Origin: Terriglobia bacterium
Lineage (GTDB): Bacteria; Acidobacteriota; Terriglobia; Terriglobales; Acidobacteriaceae
Length of the DNA stretch: 64,000 nucleotides
Direction: 5' to 3'
NCBI GenBank assembly: GCA_020073395.1
Contig: JAIQFF010000004.1
Span: 1-64,000 of the forward strand
The notes beneath the pieces are model-generated. The model ran no database searches, was not told the origin of the DNA, and saw only the letters and a list, made by a program, of their open reading frames with translations. The position numbers and the translations under genes are program-made. Position 1 is the stretch's first letter; the number at the start of each line of letters is the position of its first letter. This document shows positions 18,362 through 28,023 of this stretch, in pieces.

Positions 18362-19405
18362 TCAATAGATGGAATTGCCCCGCAGGCTGGTGCGGACAAC
18401 TCCGTTCTCAACCATTATCGAGTAGCCACTACCGCCGTCGCCCGTCCAAGTCTTGAAATCAAAGTGTGCGCCGGCGGGAGCGCGGTAAGCGGAAATGTTG
18501 CGGATTGTAAGAGGAACATTGGGTTTACAAGCCTCTGGGACTGCGGTGACCTGCAGGAAGTAAACCCCTTTCCCGGACCCAATCACGGCACCCTTTCCAT
18601 CGGGTTCGACCAGCACCGCTGACTTCTCGTCGATGGCAACCTCGCGCGGCGCCTTCGACCAGCCGTCCTGCACCAGGCGCGAAAGAAACACCAGTGTCCG
18701 TCCCATGCGATCACGTTTGGCGAAGTGGCTGTCCGTAAGAGTGTTATCGAGGTACGGAACTTTCAGGAAATCGCGAACCAGCGTCACCCGTTCATGGTAG
18801 GGATTGGGCAGAACGTCGGCGGAAGCGAGGTCGTTGTCGTCTGCTTTATCTTTCAAGCAGCCATAGGCGAACTCGCCCAGCACGGCGAGGCCGGCGCTGG
18901 TGCCGCCGATGGGCTTTCCGCCTGCGACATTCGCATTGATGGCATCCTGTACCGGTGTTCCCTGCCAGAAGTTGACATAGCGAGACTGGTCGCCGCCGGC
19001 GATGAAGACTGCTTCGGCGTGCCGAATGATCTCCGCGACGGCAGGATCCAGGGCCGCGTCGCGGTCGGGAATGATCAACGTAGCCACCGAGTTCAGTTTG
19101 CACAGCCCGTTCACGTAGGGGTTGTAGTCGTCGTCCCCGCGCGCCCGCAGTATGAGAAAATCGCCGCCGTTCGCCTTCCGGCACAACCAGCGAAAGGCGC
19201 CGTCGAGGTCAGCCCCGCCGCCCATCATGGCAGTGCCGGCAACCGGTGTCGCCGTGCTGTCCGATTTCTCCCCCAGTCGAATGTATTGGTAGGAGGCAGC
19301 CGCTGCTGTGCTCGAGAAAGAGAGTATGGTCAGGAGAAGAGAAAGAATCACAGCCTGAGAACGCTTGGGAGAAATGATTCCTGAGAACATGATTTTGGAG
19401 GACAT
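18362..19405 (-). CDS. Secreted cyanophycinase-like peptidase (S51 family)
   Basis: Signal peptide; FIAGGDQSRYVNFW, GGTSAGLAVLGE nucleophile motif. Confidence 0.8.
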   Translation of the reverse strand: MSSKIMFSGIISPKRSQAVILSLLLTILSFSSTAAAASYQYIRLGEKSDSTATPVAGTAMMGGGADLDGAFRWLCRKANGGDFLILRARGDDDYNPYVNGLCKLNSVATLIIPDRDAALDPAVAEIIRHAEAVFIAGGDQSRYVNFWQGTPVQDAINANVAGGKPIGGTSAGLAVLGEFAYGCLKDKADDNDLASADVLPNPYHERVTLVRDFLKVPYLDNTLTDSHFAKRDRMGRTLVFLSRLVQDGWSKAPREVAIDEKSAVLVEPDGKGAVIGSGKGVYFLQVTAVPEACKPNVPLTIRNISAYRAPAGAHFDFKTWTGDGGSGYSIMVENGVVRTSLRGNSIY

Positions 19406-19496
19406 GCGCGCCCGGACAATTTATCGCGCCCGGCTCGGCCCGTCTACTGTTTCACGACACGCCGTGCTGTGATGTTTGTAACGTAGCCTGAATGTT

Positions 19497-20018
19497 ATGG
19501 TCCATCTGGTTCAGTTTGAGCAATGGGTCCCGGTCACGATTGAGCGGGTCTTTCTGTTTTTCGCCAATCCCGGTAACCTTCCACGGATCATGCCGCCGCG
19601 CACCGGGACCGAACTGGTCCGGCTGAAACTGGTGCCACCTCCCGGGATTGCAGAAGAACGCGCGACCATCACGGATGGGGCCCCTTTGGCCGGCGCCGGT
19701 TCCGAGATTGTCACTTCGTTCCGTCTGGTCCCATTTCTTCCGTTTCGTGCCCAGTGGATCGCCTTGATCACTGAATTTGAGTGGAACCACCATTTTGCCG
19801 ACATGCAAAAGAGGGGGCCGTTCAAGAGTTTTCACCATCGTCACGAACTTACCGGGGAAACGCGAAACCAAGTCAAAGGAACCGTGATAGGTGACGTGAT
19901 CGAATACGACGTGGGATTTGGATGGCTGGGCGAGTTGGCGCAAAAGCTTTTCGTCAACCGCCAGTTGCAGCAGACCTTCGCGTATCGCCAGAAAGCAGTC
20001 GAGAAGCTGCTGTGCTGA
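19497..20018 (+). CDS. SRPBCC-family protein
   Basis: 173 aa START/SRPBCC-like pattern (ERVFLFFANPGNLPRIMPP ... FSSFHH-like GPFKSFHHRHE). Confidence 0.7.
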   Translation: MVHLVQFEQWVPVTIERVFLFFANPGNLPRIMPPRTGTELVRLKLVPPPGIAEERATITDGAPLAGAGSEIVTSFRLVPFLPFRAQWIALITEFEWNHHFADMQKRGPFKSFHHRHELTGETRNQVKGTVIGDVIEYDVGFGWLGELAQKLFVNRQLQQTFAYRQKAVEKLLC

Positions 20019-20028
20019 GCACAGCTGC

Positions 20029-20403
20029 TTATCTGCTGGGCTCTACTACCACTGCTGTCCCGTAGGCCAGCACTTCCGTGACCCCCTGCATGACCTCGGT
20101 CGCATCGTATCGCGCTCCGACCACGGCGTTTCCGCCCAGTTCAGCCGAGTGCTGCAGCATCAGGTCGAAAGCCTCGGACCGAGTCTTCTCACACAGCTGA
20201 GTCAGAAGAGTAATGTTGCCGCCAAGAATGGTTTGCAGGCTCGCCCCGATAGTCCCGAAAATCGAGCGTGAGCGCACCACGATGCCACGCACCACGCCCA
20301 GCGTGCGCACCACGCGAAAGCCGTCGAGTTCGAATTGCGTGGTCACCATATTGTGAGCAACCATCCGTCCGGACGTTCCGTAGCCTGTAGACATCGTGTT
20401 CAT
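20029..20403 (-). CDS. YbjQ/UPF0145 family protein
   Basis: [20 protein letters not shown]-type N-terminus; [23 protein letters not shown]. Confidence 0.85.
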   Translation of the reverse strand: MNTMSTGYGTSGRMVAHNMVTTQFELDGFRVVRTLGVVRGIVVRSRSIFGTIGASLQTILGGNITLLTQLCEKTRSEAFDLMLQHSAELGGNAVVGARYDATEVMQGVTEVLAYGTAVVVEPSR

Positions 20404-20440
20404 CCTTCCTCCAGGAAGTTGTCGTGCAGCTTCGCAGCTA

Positions 20441-20626
20441 CTATAACGATTCCAGCTGCGCTGTAATCACAAATTCGTGTTCCCGGGTGTCATACTGGAC
20501 ACGCACTACATTCGGCTTGCAACACACCTGGCAATCTTCCACGTAAGACTGGATGCGTCCAGCCGACTCGTCCACGGTAGTCTGGTTCCACTCGCCGCAG
20601 CCGGCGCATTGGAATCCGGTTTCCAT
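20441..20626 (-). CDS. CPXCG-type cysteine-rich protein
   Basis: [41 protein letters not shown], 61 aa; in-frame part of ORF 20441..21058. Confidence 0.75.
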   Translation of the reverse strand: METGFQCAGCGEWNQTTVDESAGRIQSYVEDCQVCCKPNVVRVQYDTREHEFVITAQLESL

Positions 20627-20734
20627 CACTGCCTCATTTTCAATTTTGCAATGCCGCTTTGCCAATTGCATATCAGAAGACCCCCGTATAATGGCGGTTC
20701 CCAGATCTAAACTCGAGAGGCCCTTGGAGGATTC

Positions 20735-22024
20735 ATGGTGTCGCGGCGCCGCTTTTTGCAGGCCAGCACAATTACCGCGGGCGCGAGCCTGACCGGCTTC
20801 GCTTCGCCGTTCCACGCCGAGGAGGCCTGTGCGCCTCTGCCGCCGGCGATCGCCAGCCTGAAGTCGATGAAAGATCTGGCCCGGCCCATCAGGGTTGATG
20901 AAAGAGCGGCACGCCAGGAAAAGGCCCGACGACTTATGGCGGCCAACCATCTCGACGCGATTGTTCTGGCCGACGGCACTTCGCTCAACTACTTTGCCGG
21001 AGTGCAATGGTGGGGAAGCGAACGCCTGTTTGGCCTGGTGCTGCCGGTCAAGGGGCACGCGCTCTGTATATGCCCTGCATTTGAAGAAGGCCGGGCCCGC
21101 GAGTTGCTGGCGAATTCTCCCGAAGGCAAAAATGCCGATGTGCGCACCTGGCAGGAGGACCAGAGTCCCTACCAGGTTTTGACGCAGGGATTAAAGGACC
21201 TGAATCTCTCCACCGGCAGGCTGGGCATGGAGGAGTCCGTGCGCTTCGTCTTCACCGACGCCATTGCAAAGGCCGCGCCGCAACTGAAGATTACGAGCGC
21301 GACCCCAGTCACTGCGGGTTGTCGCATGATCAAGAGTGACCACGAACTTGAGTTGATGCGCCTGGCCAACCAGGTCACGCTGACGGCTTATCATGCGGCG
21401 TACCAGACTCTGCACGAAGGAATGACGCAAGCGGAGCTCGAGAAAATGATTCTGTCCGCCTACGGTCAACTGGGTTTTCCCGGCGAAGTGGACATAGAGT
21501 TTGGCGAAAATTCCTCATTCCCGCACGGCTCGACTGTTCCACAAGTGATTCGCGAAGGCACGCTGGTGATGCTGGACGACGGCTGCACCGTCGAAGGGTA
21601 TCAGTCCGATATCACGCGCACGTTCGTCTTCGGCAAACCTTCAGACAAAATGAAGAGTGTCTTTGAAATCGTCCATCGGGCGCAAACGGCCGCACTTAAG
21701 GCCGCCCGCCCCGGTGTGGAATGCCAGGCGGTGGATGCAGCAGCGCGGAAAGTGATCAGCGATGCCGGATACGGCCCGGACTATAAATTCTTCACTCACC
21801 GCGTGGGACACGGAATCGGCATGGACGGCCACGAATGGCCCTATCTCGTGCGCGGCAACGCGACGCCGCTGGCTCGGGGCATGACCTTCAGCGATGAGCC
21901 GGGCATTTACATTCGGGGCGAATTCGGAGTGCGCCTGGAAGACGACATGCACATTACGGAAAACGGCGCGGAGCTATTCACGCCGCAGAGTCCTTCGCTG
22001 GAGGACCCGTTCGGAACGGCGTGA
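20735..22024 (+). CDS. Xaa-Pro aminopeptidase/dipeptidase (M24), TAT-exported
   Basis: MVSRRRFLQAS TAT signal; GHGIGMDGHEWP and SDEPGIYIRGEFGVRLEDD metal-ligand motifs. Confidence 0.88.
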   Translation: MVSRRRFLQASTITAGASLTGFASPFHAEEACAPLPPAIASLKSMKDLARPIRVDERAARQEKARRLMAANHLDAIVLADGTSLNYFAGVQWWGSERLFGLVLPVKGHALCICPAFEEGRARELLANSPEGKNADVRTWQEDQSPYQVLTQGLKDLNLSTGRLGMEESVRFVFTDAIAKAAPQLKITSATPVTAGCRMIKSDHELELMRLANQVTLTAYHAAYQTLHEGMTQAELEKMILSAYGQLGFPGEVDIEFGENSSFPHGSTVPQVIREGTLVMLDDGCTVEGYQSDITRTFVFGKPSDKMKSVFEIVHRAQTAALKAARPGVECQAVDAAARKVISDAGYGPDYKFFTHRVGHGIGMDGHEWPYLVRGNATPLARGMTFSDEPGIYIRGEFGVRLEDDMHITENGAELFTPQSPSLEDPFGTA

Positions 22025-22065
22025 GGTGCATTCTTGCTCGCTTCAATCTCCGCGAACCTTTCACA

Positions 22066-22279
22066 TGTCATCCTGAGCGGAGTCAGCCCGTTCGCTTGCG
22101 AACGGGCTGATGAAGTCGAAGGACCCCTACCTGTCGAATGCACCCGGCGTCGTAGCGTTTTTGGCCTGAGCAGCAGTTGAAAAAACACCCAGCGCGCGCC
22201 CGGCTCGATTTAGCTATAGGGGCCCTTCGACTGCGTGACTGCTTCGCGAAGCGAAGCAGTCACTCCGCTCCGGATGACA
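22066..22279. repeat. Family A paired palindromic element (copy A3/A3')
   Basis: Left arm 22066-22129 is identical over 64 nt to 2038-2101; inverted arm 22217-22279. Confidence 0.9.
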
Positions 22280-22294
22280 ACTCATCGGTGGTAG

Positions 22295-22894
22295 CTACGC
22301 TTCGGGCACAGAAGGGCATCCCGGGAAGGTGAGCAGGTAGGTGTTGCCCACGTAACCCAGATATTTGATTCCGATTTCGCTGGTAAAGAAGCCGTCGGCG
22401 GTCATCTCCCGCAGAAACGCAAAAAACTCCACGCCCTGGCTCAAGCCCGGGTCTTTCTCGGCATTCTTGCAATAGGCGATCAGGTCGAGAATCTCTTTTT
22501 GCTGCGCCGGGGAACAGTCGAGATAAGCCTTGCCGTAACGGTCCGTACACTGCGCATCCAGCCACATCAGACCGCCGCCGAGTTTCAGTTGATACTTGGG
22601 ATTCTCGCTGGTGAGCAGGTCGATAAATTCCGGGGCACCCGCTTCTTTTGCGCCGCCGGAATCGGTGTCTACGGGAATGATGGCCTGGCAGAGCGTTTGC
22701 AGCGTTTTGTATTGCTGGGGCGAGAAAAATTTTGGCGTATAAACGCCCGTCGTGGTTGCGGCTTTCTCCGCTGCCACCATGTGGTGCGCGTATTCGGCTG
22801 CCTGCGCCGGAATCACCCGCAGAACTGAGCCGGCCATCGCTCCCATGGTCAGAGTCTTCAGAATGTCGCGACGCGAGATGGACTTGGTTGCCAT
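22295..22894 (-). CDS. Gluconate 2-dehydrogenase subunit 3 family protein, TAT signal
   Basis: MATKSISRRDILKTLTMG TAT motif; typical subunit-3 pattern (QTLCQAIIPVDTDSGGAKEAGAPEFIDLL). Confidence 0.85.
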   Translation of the reverse strand: MATKSISRRDILKTLTMGAMAGSVLRVIPAQAAEYAHHMVAAEKAATTTGVYTPKFFSPQQYKTLQTLCQAIIPVDTDSGGAKEAGAPEFIDLLTSENPKYQLKLGGGLMWLDAQCTDRYGKAYLDCSPAQQKEILDLIAYCKNAEKDPGLSQGVEFFAFLREMTADGFFTSEIGIKYLGYVGNTYLLTFPGCPSVPEA

Positions 22895-22903
22895 GGTTCC
22901 TTC

Positions 22904-24610
22904 CTAAAGACTTCCTTTCCTGGCCTGATCAAGCAGATATTCCGACGCGCGCCAGGAGAGCGCCATGATAGTGAGCGTCGGATTCTTGTCCGGGTTGGTC
23001 ACGAAGGCCGCGGCATCGGTCACGAACACATTGTTCACGTCATGGGCCTGGCAGTACTTGTTCAGCACCGAAGTCTTGGGATTGCTTCCCATGCGCGCGG
23101 TGCCGAGTTCGTGGATGATCACTCCGCCATCCTCGATGCCATAGGGGTGGCGGCCTTCGGGCTTGGCTTTGCTGATGAATGTCCCGCCCGCCGCCTCCAC
23201 GATCGAGCGGAAGGTTTCCTGCATGTCCTTCGCCATATTGATTTCGTTCTCGCTCCACTGCCAGTGGAAGCGCAGCACAGGGATGCCCCACTGGTCCACG
23301 GTATCGGGATCGATATCGCAGTAGCTGTGCTCGTTGGGGATCATTTCGCCCCGTCCGGAAAAACCGATGTAGGTGCCGTACCGGCTGCGGCAGTGCTGTT
23401 TGAGGGACGCGCCGTAACCTTCGTGCTCTTCACACAAGCGGTCGAAGTCGCCAACGCCGGGCATGTCCCGGCCGCCGCCGAATTCAATGTGATATCCGCG
23501 CAGAAAATCATTCTTGCGATCGTACTTCCACCACGGCATGTACAAGTGCATTCCGCCCACGCCATCATGATTGTGGGGCGGCATCTTCTCCAGTTGCGGA
23601 AAATATCCGCCAGCCGAGCTGCCGACCGAATCAGTCAAGTAGCGCCCCACCGCGCCGGAAGAATTGGCCAGGCCGTCCGGGAAAAGAGTGGAACGGGAAT
23701 TGAGCAGCAGACGCGCCGACTCGCAGGCGCTGGCGGCCACCATGAACGCACGTGCATGCACCCGCTTTTCGGAACGCATGGCTTTGTCGATATACGCTAC
23801 CGCTTCTGCCTTGCCGTCTTTTCCTACCACGATCTCGCGAGCCATCGCGCCGGTGATCAAAGTGAAACGGCCGGTGGCTTGTGCCGGCGGGATCATGACC
23901 TGGCTGGAACTGAAATTGGAAGCCGTCAGGCAGCCCCGGCCGCACTGGGCGCAGTAATGGCAGGCGGCGCGCCCGTTCAGGGGCCTGGTTAAAATCGCCA
24001 GCCGCGAGGGCACGCAGGGAATGTTCAATTTGTCGCAGGCCTTCTTGATAATGGTTTCTGTGCAACGCGGCGGAGGTGGAGGCAGAAAAATACCGTCCGG
24101 CGCGCTGGGAATATTCTCCTTGCTCCCGAACACGCCGATGTAGGACTCCACTTTGTCGTAGTAGGGCGAAACTTCTTCGTAGGTGATAGGCCAGTCGTCG
24201 CCCATGCCATCGGTAGAGCGAGACCTGAAGTCCACCGGGGCGAAGCGGAGGGCGATGCGTCCCCAGTGGTTGGTGCGGCCGCCGACAATACGGGAGCGGA
24301 ACCAGCGGAACTGCGATCCCGCCGCCGCAGTGTAGGGTTCGCCTTCGATTTCCCAGGCACCGTTGGGCGCGATGAATTCGTCGTTCAGTTCATGCCGGTG
24401 TTCGCCCCCGACACCAACGCCGCGATGCGGCAGCTGGTAAGGCCACATGTGCTCCTTGAAATCTTTTTCCGGATTCAGCGGCGGGCCTGCCTCCAGCATC
24501 ACTACGTTCAGGCCGCCTTCGGTGAGCACTTTGGCGGCCGTGCCGCCCGCCGCGCCCGATCCAATAATGCAGACGTCATATACTTTCGGTGAACGAACAA
24601 CTTGTGCCAT
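22904..24610 (-). CDS. GMC family FAD-dependent oxidoreductase with Cys cluster
   Basis: VCIIGSGAAGGTAAKVLTEGG; CHYCAQCGRGC; C-terminal GTARMGSNPKTSVLNKYCQAHDVNNVFVTDAAAF. Confidence 0.9.
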   Translation of the reverse strand: MAQVVRSPKVYDVCIIGSGAAGGTAAKVLTEGGLNVVMLEAGPPLNPEKDFKEHMWPYQLPHRGVGVGGEHRHELNDEFIAPNGAWEIEGEPYTAAAGSQFRWFRSRIVGGRTNHWGRIALRFAPVDFRSRSTDGMGDDWPITYEEVSPYYDKVESYIGVFGSKENIPSAPDGIFLPPPPPRCTETIIKKACDKLNIPCVPSRLAILTRPLNGRAACHYCAQCGRGCLTASNFSSSQVMIPPAQATGRFTLITGAMAREIVVGKDGKAEAVAYIDKAMRSEKRVHARAFMVAASACESARLLLNSRSTLFPDGLANSSGAVGRYLTDSVGSSAGGYFPQLEKMPPHNHDGVGGMHLYMPWWKYDRKNDFLRGYHIEFGGGRDMPGVGDFDRLCEEHEGYGASLKQHCRSRYGTYIGFSGRGEMIPNEHSYCDIDPDTVDQWGIPVLRFHWQWSENEINMAKDMQETFRSIVEAAGGTFISKAKPEGRHPYGIEDGGVIIHELGTARMGSNPKTSVLNKYCQAHDVNNVFVTDAAAFVTNPDKNPTLTIMALSWRASEYLLDQARKGSL

Positions 24611-24637
24611 CAGGCTCTCCGGAAACGAGTTGGACCG

Positions 24638-25507
24638 CTAAAAGCGCACCTTCGCCAGGTATTCGTAACTGGCTTTGATGCTGGCAAAAGGGTCCTTCGG
24701 GTGGTCGTGCTCGACGAAGTAGTGCTTGATACCCGCTTCGTCCGACTGCGCGAAAATCTTCTTCCAGTCAATGATCCCGCTGCCGACTTCTGTCATCTCG
24801 TCCAGCGAGTCGCCGAAATTTTGTCCCCCGGAGGCGTCCGTTTTCGGGATCTTGGTCAGGTCCTTGACGTGCACCAGTGGAAAGCGGCCCGGATAACGCT
24901 TGAAATACTTTAATGGATCCTGCCCGCCCACCGTGATCCAGCACAGGTCCATTTCCATTTTCACCAGCCTGGGATCGCACTCCTCCAGCAGGATGTCGTA
25001 GGGAAGTTTTCCGTTGACTGGAGCAAATTCGAACCAGTGATTGTGATAGGCGAATTGGATCCCGGCTTTCTGACTGGCTTCCCCGGCGCGGTTAAAAGTT
25101 TCCGCGGCATGCTTCCAGCCGTCGGGCCCTTTGCGAACATCATCGTCAATGTACGGATTGACCAGATATTTGTGACCGACTACATGGGCCGCGTCCAGCA
25201 CGCTGGGAAATTTTTCTCCCAGGCTTTTGTATTCGATGTGCGCGGAGGGGCCGGTAAGCCCATGGCGGTCGAGCATGCCTCGCACTTCCTGCGGGGTGTG
25301 GCCATCGTAGCCGGCGAACTCAACTTCGCGATAACCGATCTCCGCGACCTTCGCCAGCTTGCCCTCGAAGTTGTCCTTCATCACGCTGCGGATGGTATAG
25401 AGCTGCAAGCCAACCTTGTCGATCTTGTCATCACCCGCGGCCCAGGAAAGCTGGCGGGACAGAACGCTGGCGGCAGTCATCGTACCCAGGAAAGTTCGTC
25501 GGTCCAT
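24638..25507 (-). CDS. Sugar phosphate isomerase/epimerase-like TIM barrel (AP_endonuc_2), TAT signal
   Basis: MDRRTFLGTMTAASVL; KVGLQLYTIRSVM; FAYHNHWFEF; LVHVKDL. Confidence 0.85.
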   Translation of the reverse strand: MDRRTFLGTMTAASVLSRQLSWAAGDDKIDKVGLQLYTIRSVMKDNFEGKLAKVAEIGYREVEFAGYDGHTPQEVRGMLDRHGLTGPSAHIEYKSLGEKFPSVLDAAHVVGHKYLVNPYIDDDVRKGPDGWKHAAETFNRAGEASQKAGIQFAYHNHWFEFAPVNGKLPYDILLEECDPRLVKMEMDLCWITVGGQDPLKYFKRYPGRFPLVHVKDLTKIPKTDASGGQNFGDSLDEMTEVGSGIIDWKKIFAQSDEAGIKHYFVEHDHPKDPFASIKASYEYLAKVRF

Positions 25508-25508
25508 T

Positions 25509-27194
25509 TTAGATTTCTCCTCGCTTCATCTGACTGACAGCATGGTCGCAGGCCCGCGCGGTGAGGGCCATGTAGGTAAGAGAAGGGTTGACGCAGGATG
25601 ATGACGCCATGCAGGCGCCATCGGTGACAAACAGGTTGTTAGCGTCGTGCGCCTGGTTGTGGGCGTTGAGCACCGAAGTTTTCGGATTGTGTCCCATGCG
25701 CGCCGTGCCCATCTCGTGAATGGTCAGGCCGGGAGCGTTGTCCTCTATGAAAGGTTCTATGTCCCTCGCCCCGGCAGCAGAAAGCATTTCCGCCGCTGTA
25801 ATCGACATATCCTTCAGCAGGGCGCGCTCGTTCTCACGCCAGGCGCAACTGATCCGGAGCACCGGAATGCCCCAGGCGTCCACCGTGGTTTTGTCCAGTT
25901 CGATAAAATTTTCGTGGTTCGGCAGACACTCGCCGAATCCGTAAAGCGACATCGTCCACGGCCCCGGGCGGCGGAGCGCGTGTTTGAACTCCGCTCCAAA
26001 GCCGCGCATCTCCGTCCCGCGTTCCCACTTCGGCCGGCTGGCGCTTCCCTGAAAACCGTATCCCCGAAGAAACAGCGGATGTTTTTGTTTCACGTTGCGG
26101 AAACGTGGAACGTAAATTCCATTGGGGCGGTTTCCCAGTGAGATGTGATCTTCGTTTCCTGGAATACGGCCAGTGGCGCCGCCGCCCATGCAGTGGTCCA
26201 TCAGGTTGTGCCCAAGCTCTCCGCTGGAATTGGCCAACCCGTTGGGGAATTCCGGGGTGGCGGAGTTGAGCAGAATGCGGGCCGACTCCAGCGCCGAGGC
26301 ACACAGGAAGACAATGCGGGCACTGAACTCGACCGTGTCACGCGTCTGCCCATCGATCACCCGCACGCCGGTGATTTTCCTCTTCTTCGAATCGAACATC
26401 AGGCTGTGCACGACGCTATGCGGACGCACCGCCACCTTGCCGGTAGTCAGCGCCGCGGGCAAAGTCGAGTTCAGGCTGCTGAAGTAAGAGCGGGTGATGC
26501 AACCGCGGGCGCACGGCCCACAGTAGTGGCAGGGCGCGCGGCCCTTGTGAGGTTGCGTCAGGATCGCCGTGCGCCCGATGGTCATGAGACGTTCGCCCGG
26601 AAAATACTTGGCAATGGCATCCCTGACCACCACTTCCGCGCAATTCAATTCCATGCCCGGTAGAAAATGCCCATCGGGCAGTTGCGGAAGTCCCTCGCGC
26701 TGCCCGGAGACTCCGATGAAATCTTCTACATAGTCATACCAGGGAGCAATTTCGCGATAGCGGATCGGCCAATCCACGCCAATGCCCTCGCGTTGATTGG
26801 CTTCAAAGTCAAGGTCACTCCAACGGTACGACTGCCGTCCCCAGATAATCGACCGGCCGCCGACCTGGCGCCCGCGGATCCACAAAAACGGTTTGCCCGG
26901 CTCGGTTTTATAAGGATTCTGCTTGTCATTGGCGAAGAATTTGCTGTTCCACTCGTCCATCCCGTTACAGGTTTCCTGCACGGGCTGGTTTTCCTGCACT
27001 CGCTTGCGGTCGCTCATCCCGCGATAGCGGACTTCCCACTCCGGCACATGTTCGGCGTAGTCCTGGTCGGGATCAATGGGGCGGCCGGCTTCGAGAACGA
27101 GCGTTTCCAGTCCCTTTTCGCCCAACTCCTTCGCGGCCCATCCCCCGGTGATTCCCGAGCCCACCACGATTGCGTCGTATGTCTTGGCTGCCAT
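25509..27194 (-). CDS. GMC family FAD-dependent oxidoreductase with Cys cluster (second copy)
   Basis: AIVVGSGITGGWAAKELGEKG; CHYCGPCARGC; GTARMGHNPKTSVLNAHNQAHDANNLFVTDGA. Confidence 0.9.
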   Translation of the reverse strand: MAAKTYDAIVVGSGITGGWAAKELGEKGLETLVLEAGRPIDPDQDYAEHVPEWEVRYRGMSDRKRVQENQPVQETCNGMDEWNSKFFANDKQNPYKTEPGKPFLWIRGRQVGGRSIIWGRQSYRWSDLDFEANQREGIGVDWPIRYREIAPWYDYVEDFIGVSGQREGLPQLPDGHFLPGMELNCAEVVVRDAIAKYFPGERLMTIGRTAILTQPHKGRAPCHYCGPCARGCITRSYFSSLNSTLPAALTTGKVAVRPHSVVHSLMFDSKKRKITGVRVIDGQTRDTVEFSARIVFLCASALESARILLNSATPEFPNGLANSSGELGHNLMDHCMGGGATGRIPGNEDHISLGNRPNGIYVPRFRNVKQKHPLFLRGYGFQGSASRPKWERGTEMRGFGAEFKHALRRPGPWTMSLYGFGECLPNHENFIELDKTTVDAWGIPVLRISCAWRENERALLKDMSITAAEMLSAAGARDIEPFIEDNAPGLTIHEMGTARMGHNPKTSVLNAHNQAHDANNLFVTDGACMASSSCVNPSLTYMALTARACDHAVSQMKRGEI

Positions 27195-27197
27195 GCT

Positions 27198-27785
27198 TTA
27201 CTTCGCCGCCTCCTCTTCCAGAGGGACGCAAGCGGCATGGTGCGATGGAATTATCTCTCCATGAAGTTCCTGCTCAAACCCGATCTGTGAAGTGTAGTAA
27301 CCGACCAGCGTGAGCTGCTTGATCATGAAAAAGAAATTGTGTTCGGGCGGGCGCCTCCGCCTGCGTCTCGGTTCAGGTTCGGCGCGAGTTGCGGCCAGTT
27401 CATCATCCAGGGCCTGGAGAATCTCGATCTGCGGTTTCGCCTCGCACTCAACAAACTCCTTACCGAATAAGTCTCGGGCGCGCATGTCAACATCAGTCAG
27501 ACCGGTCATGAAGATGGATTTCTCTTCCTCGTCGTACCACTCGGTGAGGATCAGATCTATGAATTCGTTCACCCGCGCGGCCTTCGCGCCCGGAGTATCG
27601 GTTTGAGGAATGATGAGCTCGGAAATAGTCGTGACCGTCGCGTTCTGATGCAGATCGAGGCTCTTCAGTACAGACTGTTCGGGAAGCTGCTCGTGCACCG
27701 CCCGGAACATTGAAAACGCTTCCCGCGACAGCAGCGGCAGGGCGGCAGCTGAGGCCAGGAGTCGTAACGCTTCGCGTCTTTGCAT
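27198..27785 (-). CDS. Gluconate 2-dehydrogenase subunit 3 family protein (second copy)
   Basis: MQRREALRLLASAAALPL export signal; ISELIIPQTDTPGAKAARVNEFIDLIL. Confidence 0.85.
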   Translation of the reverse strand: MQRREALRLLASAAALPLLSREAFSMFRAVHEQLPEQSVLKSLDLHQNATVTTISELIIPQTDTPGAKAARVNEFIDLILTEWYDEEEKSIFMTGLTDVDMRARDLFGKEFVECEAKPQIEILQALDDELAATRAEPEPRRRRRRPPEHNFFFMIKQLTLVGYYTSQIGFEQELHGEIIPSHHAACVPLEEEAAK

Positions 27786-27863
27786 GCCTGCTCCCCGATA
27801 ATTGACGGAAGGGGCAGCTTACGCCGTCGCGGGAAGAGAGGTCAACGGTTTACCCCGTATGCC

Positions 27864-28011
27864 TGTCATCCCGAGCGCAGTCTCGAGCCGCGCTTGCGCG
27901 GTGAGAGCAAGTCGAGGGACCCCTATCTTGCCACTAACTCATCGGAAATAGGGATCCTTCGACTCCGTACGTGCTTCGCGAGGCGAAGCACTTACTCCGC
28001 TCAGGATGACA
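27864..28011. repeat. Family A paired palindromic element (copy A4/A4')
   Basis: TGTCATCCCGAGCGCAG...AAGTCGAGGGACCCCTA (27864-27926) and ATAGGGATCCTTCGACTCCG...CTCCGCTCAGGATGACA (27948-28011). Confidence 0.85.
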
Positions 28012-28023
28012 GCGGTGGGGTGG

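Noticed and set aside
23042-23992. 316-aa plus-strand ORF antisense to the GMC oxidoreductase
   Set aside because: Shadow ORF; GMC motifs on the minus strand are unambiguous.
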